From Microbacterium protaetiae (GTDB taxonomy: Bacteria; Actinomycetota; Actinomycetes; Actinomycetales; Microbacteriaceae): DNA of 64,000 nt. Position numbers and translations under genes: made by a program. The stretch lies in contig NZ_CP035494.1 in the NCBI RefSeq assembly GCF_004135285.1, positions 1,550,001-1,614,000 on the forward strand, given 5' to 3'. The notes under the pieces were generated by a model. That model was not told where the DNA came from. It ran no database searches and saw nothing but the letters and a program-made list of their open reading frames with translations. Shown one piece after another: positions 34,467 to 42,131 of this stretch. Within the stretch, counting starts at the first letter, position 1. Each line of letters opens with the position of its first letter.

Positions 34467-35639
34467 ATGACCATCACGCATCGCGCCGCACGGCGCACTC
34501 GGGTGCTGACAGCACTCGCGGTGGGGGCGGCTCTGACCGCGACCCTCGCCGCGTGCAGCTCCGATTCCGACGACGGCGGTTCCGCGTCGGCTCCCTCGGG
34601 TGAGACGAGCGCGGACTCTGCGCTCGCGCAGGAGATCACCACGCTCGAGCAGCCACTGGATGCCTTCCCGGTACCCACCGACAAGGTCGACGGCGTCGCC
34701 GATCTGGCCGGGGGCACCATCTACTACGTGCCGATCACCTCGCGCGCGCCGCAGTTCGCCATCACGCAGGCAGAGATCACCGTGGCCGCCAAGGCCGCGG
34801 GGCTGAAGGTGCAGGCGTGTGACGGAAAGGGCACGCCCACCGACATCTCGGCATGCATCACCCAGGCCACGCATGCGAAGGCCGTCGGCATCGTGCTCGA
34901 CGGTCTTGCGTACGACATGGCGGCCAACGCGATCGAGGGCGCGCAGAAGGCGGGTGTGCCGGTGGTGATCTCGAACCAGATGACCGATGAGCGGCATCCG
35001 GCCACCGAGACGTTCTCAAATGTCGGCACCGCCGGTTCCCCGCAGATGATCGCGCTGGCCAAGTGGATCATGTTCGATTCGGGCGGCAAGGCGAATGTGC
35101 TCATCAACGAGGCCACCGACGGCGCATCTCAGATCGCGTACGTCGAGGCCGCTGTCGACGAGTTCACGAAGGACTGCCCCGACTGCACCGTCACCGTCAA
35201 CAAGGTCTCGTCGGCCAGCTTCGATCAGATTCCCTCGTCGACGAGTTCGGCGCTGCTGAAGAACCCCGACATCGACTACGTCATCTCGGAGTTCGCCGAG
35301 TTCCTGCAGCCGACGGCACAGGGTGTGCAGCAGGCAAGCGCCAAGGTGACGATGACCACCGCCGCATCTGCGCTGAGCACGCTGAAGGAGCTCAAGGGCG
35401 GCGCCACTCTGCAGGCGGCCACCGCGCAGGCCGCCGGTTACCAAGGATGGGTCGACGTCGACGCGATCCTGCGTCTGCACGCCGGTCAGGACGTGCCGGA
35501 GTACGAGGTGCCCACACGTCTGTTCACGCCGGACACGCTCGACGGTGTCGAGCTGACCTCGGACGCGGAGCAGACGGGGGCGTGGTTCGGTCCGGCGACA
35601 TACACCGACGACTTCACCGCTCTGTGGGGCGTCAACTAG
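34467..35639 (+). CDS. ABC solute-binding lipoprotein 2 (paralogue of 29266)
   Basis: 390 residues from ATG 34467 (AAGAGAGA upstream). Lipoprotein signal ends at TLAAC. Closely related to the first SBP along its whole length: QPLDAFPVPTDKVDG, GGTIYYVPITSRAPQFAIT, DGLAYDMAANAIEGAQKAGV, and both end in a WFGP.T(Y/F)TD(D/E)F..LWGV motif. No second permease or ATPase is present, so the two binding proteins probably feed one channel with different substrates or affinities. It is the last gene before a strong terminator. Confidence 0.87.
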   Translation: MTITHRAARRTRVLTALAVGAALTATLAACSSDSDDGGSASAPSGETSADSALAQEITTLEQPLDAFPVPTDKVDGVADLAGGTIYYVPITSRAPQFAITQAEITVAAKAAGLKVQACDGKGTPTDISACITQATHAKAVGIVLDGLAYDMAANAIEGAQKAGVPVVISNQMTDERHPATETFSNVGTAGSPQMIALAKWIMFDSGGKANVLINEATDGASQIAYVEAAVDEFTKDCPDCTVTVNKVSSASFDQIPSSTSSALLKNPDIDYVISEFAEFLQPTAQGVQQASAKVTMTTAASALSTLKELKGGATLQAATAQAAGYQGWVDVDAILRLHAGQDVPEYEVPTRLFTPDTLDGVELTSDAEQTGAWFGPATYTDDFTALWGVN

Positions 35640-35650
35640 CGAATGCGCGA

Positions 35651-35687
35651 GCGGGGGCCGAGGGCGAGTGCTGCCCTCGGCCCCCGC
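35651..35687 (+). terminator. Strong hairpin terminator of the import operon
   Basis: GCGGGGGCCGAGGGC (35651-35665) and GCCCTCGGCCCCCGC (35673-35687) pair perfectly (15 bp) around a 7-base loop, 11 bases after the SBP stop. Confidence 0.88.
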
Positions 35688-35713
35688 TGCTGTGCGGGGT
35701 GGCTTGTGCGCCC

Positions 35714-35765
35714 GGTGGTCGAGATTCCGCGCTCGCGGCGCTGCCGGTGCGGAATCGCGACCACC
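35714..35765. repeat. 17-bp inverted repeat after the terminator
   Basis: GGTGGTCGAGATTCCGC and GCGGAATCGCGACCACC pair at 16 of 17 positions with an 18-base loop. Looks like one of the REP-like elements common in this family. Confidence 0.65.
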
Positions 35766-35799
35766 TCGTCGCGGATCGCGCGTGACTGCTGGCGTGATG

Positions 35800-35850
35800 T
35801 TGCCAATCAATATATGCTCATATATATGTTGACATATTTATGTGTCGACA
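35800..35850 (+). promoter_or_regulatory. AT-rich promoter/operator of the FAD-monooxygenase-marR unit
   Basis: -35 TTGCCA (35800-35805), 17-bp spacer, -10 TATATG (35823-35828). A MarR-style inverted repeat ATATGT-TG-ACATAT (35824-35837) covers the -10/+1, and TGTCGACA (35843-35850) follows. The AT-rich patch stands out in this genome. Confidence 0.6.
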
Positions 35851-35880
35851 TGTGACCACGACAACGAAGTAGGTGGAGAT

Positions 35881-37014
35881 ATGAGCACGAGCACGGCTCT
35901 CATCGTCGGCGGCGGGATCGGCGGGCTTTCGGCCGCGATAGCGCTCAGCGACGCGGGTTGCGAGGTCACGGTCGTCGAGCGACACGCTGACGTCCATTCC
36001 TCGGTGTACGGCGTCGGAATCATCCAGCCGGTCAACGCCCTGCGGGCGCTGGCGGCGATCGGATGTGCCGACGCGTGCATCGAGGCCGGCTACCCCGCCG
36101 AGGGATGGGGCAAGATGTACGACGTCGACGGCGTCTTCCTGCACGCGATGCCGGGGGCCGTGATCGAGGGCTCGGGTCTGCCGCCGCTGAACGGTGTGAC
36201 CCGGCCGAAGCTGCACGAGATTCTCACTGAGCGCGCCCACGATGCCGGGGTCGACATCCGGTACGGAACTTCGTTCACCACGTTGGAGCAAGACGATGAT
36301 GCTGTGACGGTCACGCTCACCGATGGCCAGGTCGCGCGCGTCGACCTGGTCGTGGGTGCGGACGGTGTGCGCTCGCAGGTGCGCCGGGAGGTCTTCGGAT
36401 CGCAGCTGCAGCCGCGCTACATCGGCCAGTCCGCCTACCGCGTGAACGTGCCGCTGGACCCGGAGATCGATCGCATCATCCTGCAGGCGGGCCCCGAAGG
36501 CATGGCCGGGTTCGTGCCGATCGGCAAAGACCTGGCCTACTTCTTCTACAACGCTCAGATGGAGCGCCCGCCGCATGAGGACCGGCGAGATCTCGTCGCC
36601 GAGCTGCGGGAGCACCTGCGCCCGTTCGCCGGGCTCACCGCTCGTGCGCGCGACGAATGGATCGACGGGTCGAGCGAGATCGTGCTTCGCCCCGAGGAGT
36701 CACTCATCCTGCCTGGACCGTGGCACCGTGGACGGGTGGTCCTGCTCGGGGATGCTGTGCACGCCATCACCCCGCATCTTGGCCAGGGTGCGGCACAGGC
36801 CATCGAAGACGCCGTCGTGCTGGCCGAAGAGGTGAGCAGGCAGGGTGCGACGGATGCCGCGTTCCAGGCGTACCTGCATCGGCGCTTCGAGCGCTGCGAG
36901 CTGATCGTGCAGACCTCGCTGAACATCGGCGAATGGGAGATGGGTCGGCTCGAGGGGTTCGACAACGTCGCGGCGACCAACCACGTCCTCGAGGTGATGG
37001 CGCGCCCCCTGTGA
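35881..37014 (+). CDS. FAD-dependent aromatic monooxygenase (second)
   Basis: 377 residues from ATG 35881 (GGTGGAG upstream). Group A hydroxylase: GGGIGGLSAAIAL, Glu/Arg of VVERHADVHSSVYG, DG motif VGADGVRSQVR, GD motif VVLLGDAVHAITPHLGQGAAQAIEDA. Only distantly related to the PhzS-like enzyme at 26472; closer to salicylate/6-hydroxynicotinate-type hydroxylases. Followed 55 bases later by a MarR regulator on the same strand. Probably a second hydroxylation or an alternative entry step; substrate unknown. Confidence 0.85.
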   Translation: MSTSTALIVGGGIGGLSAAIALSDAGCEVTVVERHADVHSSVYGVGIIQPVNALRALAAIGCADACIEAGYPAEGWGKMYDVDGVFLHAMPGAVIEGSGLPPLNGVTRPKLHEILTERAHDAGVDIRYGTSFTTLEQDDDAVTVTLTDGQVARVDLVVGADGVRSQVRREVFGSQLQPRYIGQSAYRVNVPLDPEIDRIILQAGPEGMAGFVPIGKDLAYFFYNAQMERPPHEDRRDLVAELREHLRPFAGLTARARDEWIDGSSEIVLRPEESLILPGPWHRGRVVLLGDAVHAITPHLGQGAAQAIEDAVVLAEEVSRQGATDAAFQAYLHRRFERCELIVQTSLNIGEWEMGRLEGFDNVAATNHVLEVMARPL

Positions 37015-37069
37015 GTCGGTGCCCGGCCGTGCGATAGCATGGCGCGGCCGGGCGGGCGGAAGGACGGGC

Positions 37070-37504
37070 ATGAGTACTGACGGGCTGGCGGTGACGCTCC
37101 GGGAGCTCGCCTGGGTCATCCACAAGCGCATCCCCGAACGGGCAGGTGTCGGCCCTCTGCCGACGACGGAGGTCGCCCTCCTCAAGCAGGTCATCGATGG
37201 GCCGGGGCAGACGGTCGGCGAGCTGTCGGCCGCCCTCGGGCTGCGGCAGCCGAACACCTCTGCCGCACTGCGCGTGCTGACCTCGCGCGGTCTCGTCGTG
37301 CGATCGGCGGATGCCGCGGATCGACGCACCAGCCGTATCCACCCGACCGAGGAGGGGCGTCGCGAGCACGAGGCGATAGCGGCCGCATGGGCCGCGTCGG
37401 TCGATGACGCGCTGGACACACTGCCCGAGTCCGACCGCTCGGCTTTGACGAATGCCGCAGGAGCCCTCTCAGCGCTCGCGCGCGCTATGCACGCGGCAGA
37501 GTGA
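37070..37504 (+). CDS. MarR-family regulator
   Basis: 144 residues from ATG 37070 (GGAAGG upstream). Winged helix: PTTEVALLKQVIDG, QTVGELSAALGLRQPNTSAALRVL, the wing RSADAADRRTSRIHPTEEG with the conserved DRR. MarR proteins usually release DNA on binding aromatic ligands. It is cotranscribed with the flavin monooxygenase and the AT-rich palindrome at 35824-35837 is a likely operator. Confidence 0.87.
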   Translation: MSTDGLAVTLRELAWVIHKRIPERAGVGPLPTTEVALLKQVIDGPGQTVGELSAALGLRQPNTSAALRVLTSRGLVVRSADAADRRTSRIHPTEEGRREHEAIAAAWAASVDDALDTLPESDRSALTNAAGALSALARAMHAAE

Positions 37505-37513
37505 GCCTTTCAC

Positions 37514-38173
37514 TCAGCGTCCGTCGCGCTCCGCGTCGTATTTGAGCACGGCATCCACCGTCTTGATCTCGTGCCGGCGCGCGGCGGTCTCGATCATCTC
37601 GGCGTCGGCGCCGCCCTCGATCAGGTCGATGAGCGACTCGTGCTCGGTGATCGAGGCGAGGGCGCGCCCGGGCGCGTACCAGAACGCTGAGCGGCGGATG
37701 ACCTCGGCGCGCGCCCACTCCGAGATGACCATGTCGTTGAGGCGGGCGTCTTCGCACCGCGAACACAGCAGCTCGTGGAACTCGCGATTGAGCTGCCCGA
37801 ACCGGCCGGTGTCGAAGTTGGCCAGGGCGTCGCCCATCTCGGTGTTCAGGGTGCGGGCGTGCGCGATGTCGTCGGAGGTGAGGTTCTGGGCCGACAGCGA
37901 GGTGGCGAAGCCTTCCAGGCGGGCCAGCAGCAGCATGGTGTGCTTCCAGGCGTCGGTGTCGAATGTCTTGACCATGGCGCCGACATTCGGGATGATCTCG
38001 ACCCAGCCCTCGGCCTCAAGGCGTCGCAACGACTCGCGCCAGGGCACGGAGCTGATGTTGAACTCGCGGCCGAGCTGGTCGATCACCAGGCGCCGACCGG
38101 GGCCGAACGTGCCGTCCATGATGCGCTCTTTGAGGGTCAGGTAGGCCTGTTCTGCCTTGCTCGCAACCGCCAC
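37514..38173 (-). CDS. GntR-family regulator (FCD type)
   Basis: About 219 residues from GTG 38173 (GGAGA upstream); GTG 38206 would add 11 residues with no ribosome site. N-terminal winged helix (QAYLTLKERIMDGTFGPGRR, EFNISSVPWRESLRRLEAEGWVEI) and an all-helical FCD domain with the metal-site Asp/His pattern (RLEGF, NREFHELL, EHESLIDLI, RRHEIKTV). FCD regulators often sense carboxylic acids. Convergent with marR, and downstream of lysR on the same strand. Confidence 0.85.
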   Translation of the reverse strand: MAVASKAEQAYLTLKERIMDGTFGPGRRLVIDQLGREFNISSVPWRESLRRLEAEGWVEIIPNVGAMVKTFDTDAWKHTMLLLARLEGFATSLSAQNLTSDDIAHARTLNTEMGDALANFDTGRFGQLNREFHELLCSRCEDARLNDMVISEWARAEVIRRSAFWYAPGRALASITEHESLIDLIEGGADAEMIETAARRHEIKTVDAVLKYDAERDGR

Positions 38174-38195
38174 ACGCACTCTCCGCCGAGTCGAT

Positions 38196-38220
38196 ATTTC
38201 GTACACATCATCGTACAGGA
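38196..38220. promoter_or_regulatory. Candidate GntR operator
   Basis: Reading the minus strand, TGTACGATGATGTGTACGA carries TGTACGA twice and GTAC at both ends, in the gap before the GntR start. Modest support from position. Confidence 0.35.
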
Positions 38221-39131
38221 TCTGCTGCGCGGGCCGACGACAGGCACGCGAGCAAGCGATCGATGACGGGATACTGCGCCGCGCCGGGGCGCACGAGCAC
38301 GAGAGAGCGCAGCGGACGGGGCGCGGGGTGCAGCGGGCGGGTGACCAGGTCGAAGCGCCCCAGACTCGCGCCGTCGGGGTCGGGCAGGATGCCCCAGGCG
38401 GTTCCTGCCTCGATGAACGGGATGCTGGTCTGGATCGTTTCTGCGGTGCGCACGGCGCCGGGGGTCACGTGGCACGCGCGAAGCGCGTCTTCGACAGCCT
38501 CGGGCAGGCTGGGCACCGCGGCCGTGCGCTGCGGCAGCACGAGAGTGTGGCCCTCGAACGCCTGCAGTGGCAGCGGGTCGGGCGTATCGGTCTCGGTGGG
38601 CGGCAGCGCCGCCACGAGGGGAATGTCACCGCCGTCGACGATGTCGAACTGCCCCCGGTGTCGCTTCGCGAACCGTGGGCCATCGTCGACCATGATCATC
38701 GCGACGTCGACCGTTCGCCGGGCGAGCATGTCGATCGCCGTCCACGGCGGCGGGTCGGTCAGGCGCACCTCGACATCGGGTGCGGCCTTGGCGAAGGCCC
38801 GCAGCAGCCGGGGGAGCCGGTGCCACAGCAGCGTGGGCACGACGGCGAGCGAAACGCGACCGGTGGTTCCCGCGCCGAAGCGTCCGAGCGTCTCGACGAT
38901 GTCGTCTGCGGTTGAGAGCAGGCCGGCTGCGGCATCCAGCAGATAACGCCCCGCACTGGTGGGCTCGACCCCGCGCGGCGAGCGCACGAGCAGGGCGACG
39001 CCCACGGACGCCTCGAGCTTGCCGATAGCGACGCTCAGCGAGGGCTGCGCCAGGTGCAGGGCCTGCGCTGCGGCCGAGAATGAGCCCGCTTCGACCACGG
39101 CGGTGAAGTACCGCAGGTGCCGCAGTTCCAT
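38208..39131 (-). CDS. LysR-family regulator
   Basis: 307 residues from ATG 39131 (MELRHLRYFTAVVEAGSFSA). The HTH SAAAQALHLAQPSLSVAIGKLE is followed by an effector-binding domain (GRVSLAVVPTLLWHRLPRLL, VDVAMIMVDDGP). Reading further upstream adds unlikely residues inside the divergent promoter. It is divergent from the extradiol dioxygenase with 121 bases between; a LysR box lies there. Catabolic LysR proteins commonly activate the divergent gene when the pathway intermediate is bound. Confidence 0.88.
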   Translation of the reverse strand: MELRHLRYFTAVVEAGSFSAAAQALHLAQPSLSVAIGKLEASVGVALLVRSPRGVEPTSAGRYLLDAAAGLLSTADDIVETLGRFGAGTTGRVSLAVVPTLLWHRLPRLLRAFAKAAPDVEVRLTDPPPWTAIDMLARRTVDVAMIMVDDGPRFAKRHRGQFDIVDGGDIPLVAALPPTETDTPDPLPLQAFEGHTLVLPQRTAAVPSLPEAVEDALRACHVTPGAVRTAETIQTSIPFIEAGTAWGILPDPDGASLGRFDLVTRPLHPAPRPLRSLVLVRPGAAQYPVIDRLLACLSSARAADPVR

Positions 39132-39158
39132 GGTGTCGATGATAGCTCTGCTCTCGAT

Positions 39159-39173
39159 ATAGCGAATGACTAT
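39159..39173. promoter_or_regulatory. LysR box in the dioxygenase promoter
   Basis: ATAG-CGAATGA-CTAT is a T-N11-A palindrome (4-bp arms, 7-base centre) between the divergent lysR and dioxygenase genes, the standard location for a LysR-type site. Confidence 0.6.
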
Positions 39174-39252
39174 TGCTTCGAGAGGTGATTCGGGGATTCC
39201 GCCACGACGCCGGCTCGCCGACGATGGAAACACCGACCCGAAGGAGAAGGCG

Positions 39253-40248
39253 ATGCTGCCCACCTGGAACCAGAATCCCCCGTTCACCCTCACCCGTGCC
39301 AGCCACGTGCGCCTGGCCGTGACCGACCTGAGCGCCAGCCGCGACTTCTATCGCGACACGGTGGGGCTCGTGGTCACCGAAGAGGCCGATGACGTCGTCT
39401 ACCTGCGTGGACTCGAGGAATCGGCGCACCACAGCCTCGTGCTCGAGCGCGCCGAGACTGCGCAGGCCCTGCAGATCGGGCTGCGGGTGCGCACCGACGA
39501 CGACATCGTCGCCGCAGAGAAGCACTTCGCCGCGCACGGCATCGAGCACGAGCGCGTCGAGCTGCCGCACCAGGGACCGACCCTGCGCTTTCGCGACCCC
39601 GTGGGCACGCACATGGAGCTGACCAGCAGCATGTCGCTCGTCGAGCGCAAGATGCAGAACTTCGATGAGTTCGTCGCCGGTGCCCCGCAGCGCATCGACC
39701 ACTACCAGTGCGTGACCTACGACGTGCAGGCGGCCACCGACTTCTGGACGGGCCTGGGCATGCGCATGAGCGAGTACACCGCCAAGGACGACACCGACGA
39801 GCTGTGGGGCACGTGGATGGAGGTCAAGGGCAACACCCACGATCTCGTCTTCACGAACGGGCGCGGGCCGCGCCTGCACCACTTCGCCTACACGGTGCCC
39901 GATGTCTCGTCGCTGATGCGGGCGGCGGATGTCGCCGGTGCGACCGGCTTCGGTGAGGAGATCGACCGGGGACCGGGCCGCCACGGCATCAGCAACGCCG
40001 TGTTCCTGTATCTGCGCGACCCCGACCAGCATCGCATCGAACTGTTCACCACGCACTACCAGTTCATCGACCTCGAAGAGCAGCCGATCCGCTGGGACAT
40101 CAGCAACCGCCGCCGCGCGCAGCTGTGGGGCATGCCCGCCTCACGCCGGTGGTTCTTCGAGGCCAGCGAGTTCCCGGGCGAGAACGTGCGTGAGCCGCTG
40201 CTGACGGCCACCCCCGACACGCTCGAGGACTTCCTCGGCGTGCACTGA
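39253..40248 (+). CDS. Extradiol ring-cleavage dioxygenase (homoprotocatechuate 2,3-dioxygenase-like)
   Basis: 331 residues from ATG 39253 (AAGGAGAAGG upstream). Two VOC modules: SHVRLAVTDLSASRDFYRDT, then RIDHYQCVTYDVQAATDFW. The Fe/Mn ligands of type I extradiol enzymes are in place: His150 (RIDHY), His209 or 210 (LHHFAY) and Glu263 (HRIELF). GPGRHGISNAVFLYLRDPD and the C-terminal WDISNRRRAQLWG/WFFEAS match the Brevibacterium homoprotocatechuate dioxygenase layout. It cleaves a catechol-type ring next to the diol with O2. Substrate may be a carboxylated catechol or dihydroxypyridine; not determinable. Confidence 0.85.
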   Translation: MLPTWNQNPPFTLTRASHVRLAVTDLSASRDFYRDTVGLVVTEEADDVVYLRGLEESAHHSLVLERAETAQALQIGLRVRTDDDIVAAEKHFAAHGIEHERVELPHQGPTLRFRDPVGTHMELTSSMSLVERKMQNFDEFVAGAPQRIDHYQCVTYDVQAATDFWTGLGMRMSEYTAKDDTDELWGTWMEVKGNTHDLVFTNGRGPRLHHFAYTVPDVSSLMRAADVAGATGFGEEIDRGPGRHGISNAVFLYLRDPDQHRIELFTTHYQFIDLEEQPIRWDISNRRRAQLWGMPASRRWFFEASEFPGENVREPLLTATPDTLEDFLGVH

Positions 40249-40251
40249 GCC

Positions 40252-40380
40252 CGGTGGCCCGGGGCCCGGTGCCCGGCTCCCGGCGCCCAGCGCTCGGTGT
40301 TCGACGCCCGGCGCCCGGTGTTCGCGGTGCCCGGCTCCCGGCTCCCGGCGCCCGGCGCCCGGCGCCCGGTGTTCGCAGCA
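40252..40380. repeat. Low-complexity CCCGGCG-type tandem repeats
   Basis: A run of imperfect 6-9 base units (CCCGGCGC, CCCGGTG, CCCGGCTC) after the dioxygenase stop. No gene. Likely slippage-prone filler. Confidence 0.7.
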
Positions 40381-40409
40381 GCGCTGCGGCGCGGGTACGG
40401 GCGGCCGAA

Positions 40410-40499
40410 GCGTTCAGAACTCAGCCTCTTCGTGCCGGATACGTGCCGTTCGCGGCCGTGTCGGTGCCGTGCTCGACGAATGGGCTGAGTTCTGAACGC
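40410..40499. repeat. Perfect 17-bp inverted repeat between convergent genes
   Basis: GCGTTCAGAACTCAGCC (40410-40426) and GGCTGAGTTCTGAACGC (40483-40499) are exact complements flanking 56 bases. A degenerate relative is at 24651. Confidence 0.85.
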
Positions 40500-40539
40500 C
40501 GGCGCGGGTCGCCCGGTCGGGTCGCGCCCGCCCCGCCGG

Positions 40540-40998
40540 CTACTCCGGGTCGCCGCCGAGCTGGCCGACGGCCGGGATCGGACCACCGTCGTCGGCGCCG
40601 GTCTTGCGCACGCGGGCGATGGCGTTGCCGCCGTGGTAGATGATCAGGGCCGCCGCGGCGCCGAGCACGATGCCGGTGAGCTGGAAGTCGCCCCAGCCCA
40701 TCGTGAAGTTCGCGATTGCGATCACCAGAGCCACCGCTCCCGTGTACTGGTTGACCGGACGTGAGAAGTCGACGCGGTTGTCGACCCAGATCTTGATGCC
40801 GATGATGCCGATGAGGCCGTACAGAGCGGTGGTGGCCCCGCCCAGCACACCATCGGGGATGGTGTGGAAGATCTCGCCGATCTTCGGAGACAGCGCGAGG
40901 ACGATCGCCACGATGCCGGCGACCCAGTACGCGGCCGTCGGATGCCGCTTCCAGAACCTTACCTGGGAACGGCCTGTGAGCACCGGATCTCGTCGCAT
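40540..40998 (-). pseudogene. Remnant of an NCS2 uracil/xanthine permease (C-terminal part)
   Basis: About the last 125-130 residues of a UraA-type permease survive: TAAYWVAGIVAIVLALSPKIG, HTIPDGVLGGATTALYGLIG, IGIKIWVDNRVDFSRPVNQ, then the last helix and a polar tail. A normal protein has about 430 residues and ten more membrane spans; nothing upstream encodes them, and the DUF2249 gene begins on the other strand 59 bases away. The join lies near 40945, just before the TAAYW block. Whether the fragment is translated (ATG 40998) is unknown. Confidence 0.8.
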
Positions 40999-41056
40999 CG
41001 GAGCCGACCCCCTTCCCGCGGGTCTAGCGTCGAAGGTGAATCCTGAAGGGAGCTCC

Positions 41057-41296
41057 ATGAGCGAGTCCGAAATCCTCGATGTCCGTGAACTGATCCCGGC
41101 GCAGCGCCATGTGATCATCTTCGAGAAGTACAACGCCCTCGAACCCGGGCACAGCTACATCCTCGTCAACGATCACGACCCGAAGCCGCTCTACTATCAG
41201 TTCGCCGCCGAGCACGAGGGCCAGTTCACCTGGCAGTACCTCGAAGAGGGCCCGACGACCTGGCGCGTCGAGATCGGACGCCCCGAGGCCGCTTGA
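41057..41296 (+). CDS. DUF2249 protein
   Basis: 79 residues from ATG 41057 (GAAGGGAGC upstream). Single DUF2249 domain: LDVRELIPAQRHVIIFEKYN, GHSYILVNDHDPKPLYYQFA, WQYLEEGPTTWRVEIGR. Proteins of this TusA-like fold accompany nitrogen-oxide or anaerobic metabolism genes in several bacteria; here the anaerobic reductase genes are next door but on the other strand. Function unknown. Confidence 0.82.
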   Translation: MSESEILDVRELIPAQRHVIIFEKYNALEPGHSYILVNDHDPKPLYYQFAAEHEGQFTWQYLEEGPTTWRVEIGRPEAA

Positions 41297-41302
41297 CGAA
41301 GG

Positions 41303-41337
41303 CCCCCGCCGCGCGGGTGGTCTGCGCGCGGCGGGGG
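41303..41337. terminator. Hairpin terminator after the DUF2249 gene
   Basis: CCCCCGCCGCGC (41303-41314) and GCGCGGCGGGGG (41326-41337) pair perfectly, 6 bases after the stop. Confidence 0.75.
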
Positions 41338-41349
41338 TGTCTGGGGCGA

Positions 41350-41429
41350 GGGGGCGTTTCGACTCGCTTCGCTCGCTCAACGAGCGGGGGGCGTTTCGAT
41401 TTGCCTGCGGCTCGCTCGAGCGACCGAGG
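41350..41429. repeat. Intergenic repeat of the GTTTCGACTCGCTTCGCTCG type
   Basis: Two GCGTTTCGA starts (41353 and 41391) with nested CGCTCGCTCAACGAGCG. This word is a frequent intergenic element in Microbacteriaceae as I recall; here it lies between convergent genes and abuts the nrdG stop. Confidence 0.5.
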
Positions 41430-42131
41430 TCAGCGGATGATCACCCGTTCGAACCGGGCGGCGTCCACCACACCCAGGTCGACCGGGCGCGCGGGACCGT
41501 CGACCCGCGGCATCCCCTCTCTCGTGCCGGTCGTGCGAAAGCGCTGCAGCGCCCACGTGCCCACCCCCGCGTCGGCCAGCCGGTCGGCGAGCGTGCAGAG
41601 CCCGGCCTCGTCGATCGCATCGGAGTGCACGGTCGTGCGCACCTCGTACGAGAGCGACCCGGCGCGGCGCGCATGCTCGTGCAGCACGAGCTCGAGCGCG
41701 CGCCATGCCCGGTCGGCTCCGCCGCCGCGCCCCACCACGTGGTCGTAGCCGTCGTCGGTCGCCTTGATGTCGAGCCCGACCCAGTCCAGGCGCGGCAACA
41801 GCTTCTCGAGCCGGCGCGGGTACGCACCCGAGGTGTGCAGCCCGACGCCGAACCCGAGCGCGCGCACCTCGTCGACGGCCGGTTCCAGCGCCGCGTGCAG
41901 CGTCGGCTCACCGCCCGAGAAGACGACGCCGTCCAGCATCCCGCGTCGTCTGCGCAGGAACGTGAGCACGTCGCTCCAGGCGAGTTGCCCGGGCGCCCGC
42001 GGATCGATCAGCGCCGGGTTGTGGCAGTAGAAGCAGTCCCACGGGCAGCCCTGCAGGAACACGGTGGCCACCAGGTGCTCGGGCCAGTCCACCGACGAGA
42101 GGCGGGTCAGTCCCGCCACCCGCAGCGTCAT
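41430..42131 (-). CDS. nrdG: Anaerobic ribonucleotide reductase activase
   Basis: 233 residues from ATG 42131, which overlaps the nrdD stop by 4 bases. Radical-SAM CxxxCxxC as CPWDCFYCHN; GGE-type motif VVFSGGEPTLH. It uses SAM and a 4Fe-4S cluster to install the glycyl radical on NrdD. Somewhat longer than E. coli NrdG (154 residues) but typical for the pflA-like activases paired with this NrdD class. Confidence 0.88.
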   Translation of the reverse strand: MTLRVAGLTRLSSVDWPEHLVATVFLQGCPWDCFYCHNPALIDPRAPGQLAWSDVLTFLRRRRGMLDGVVFSGGEPTLHAALEPAVDEVRALGFGVGLHTSGAYPRRLEKLLPRLDWVGLDIKATDDGYDHVVGRGGGADRAWRALELVLHEHARRAGSLSYEVRTTVHSDAIDEAGLCTLADRLADAGVGTWALQRFRTTGTREGMPRVDGPARPVDLGVVDAARFERVIIR

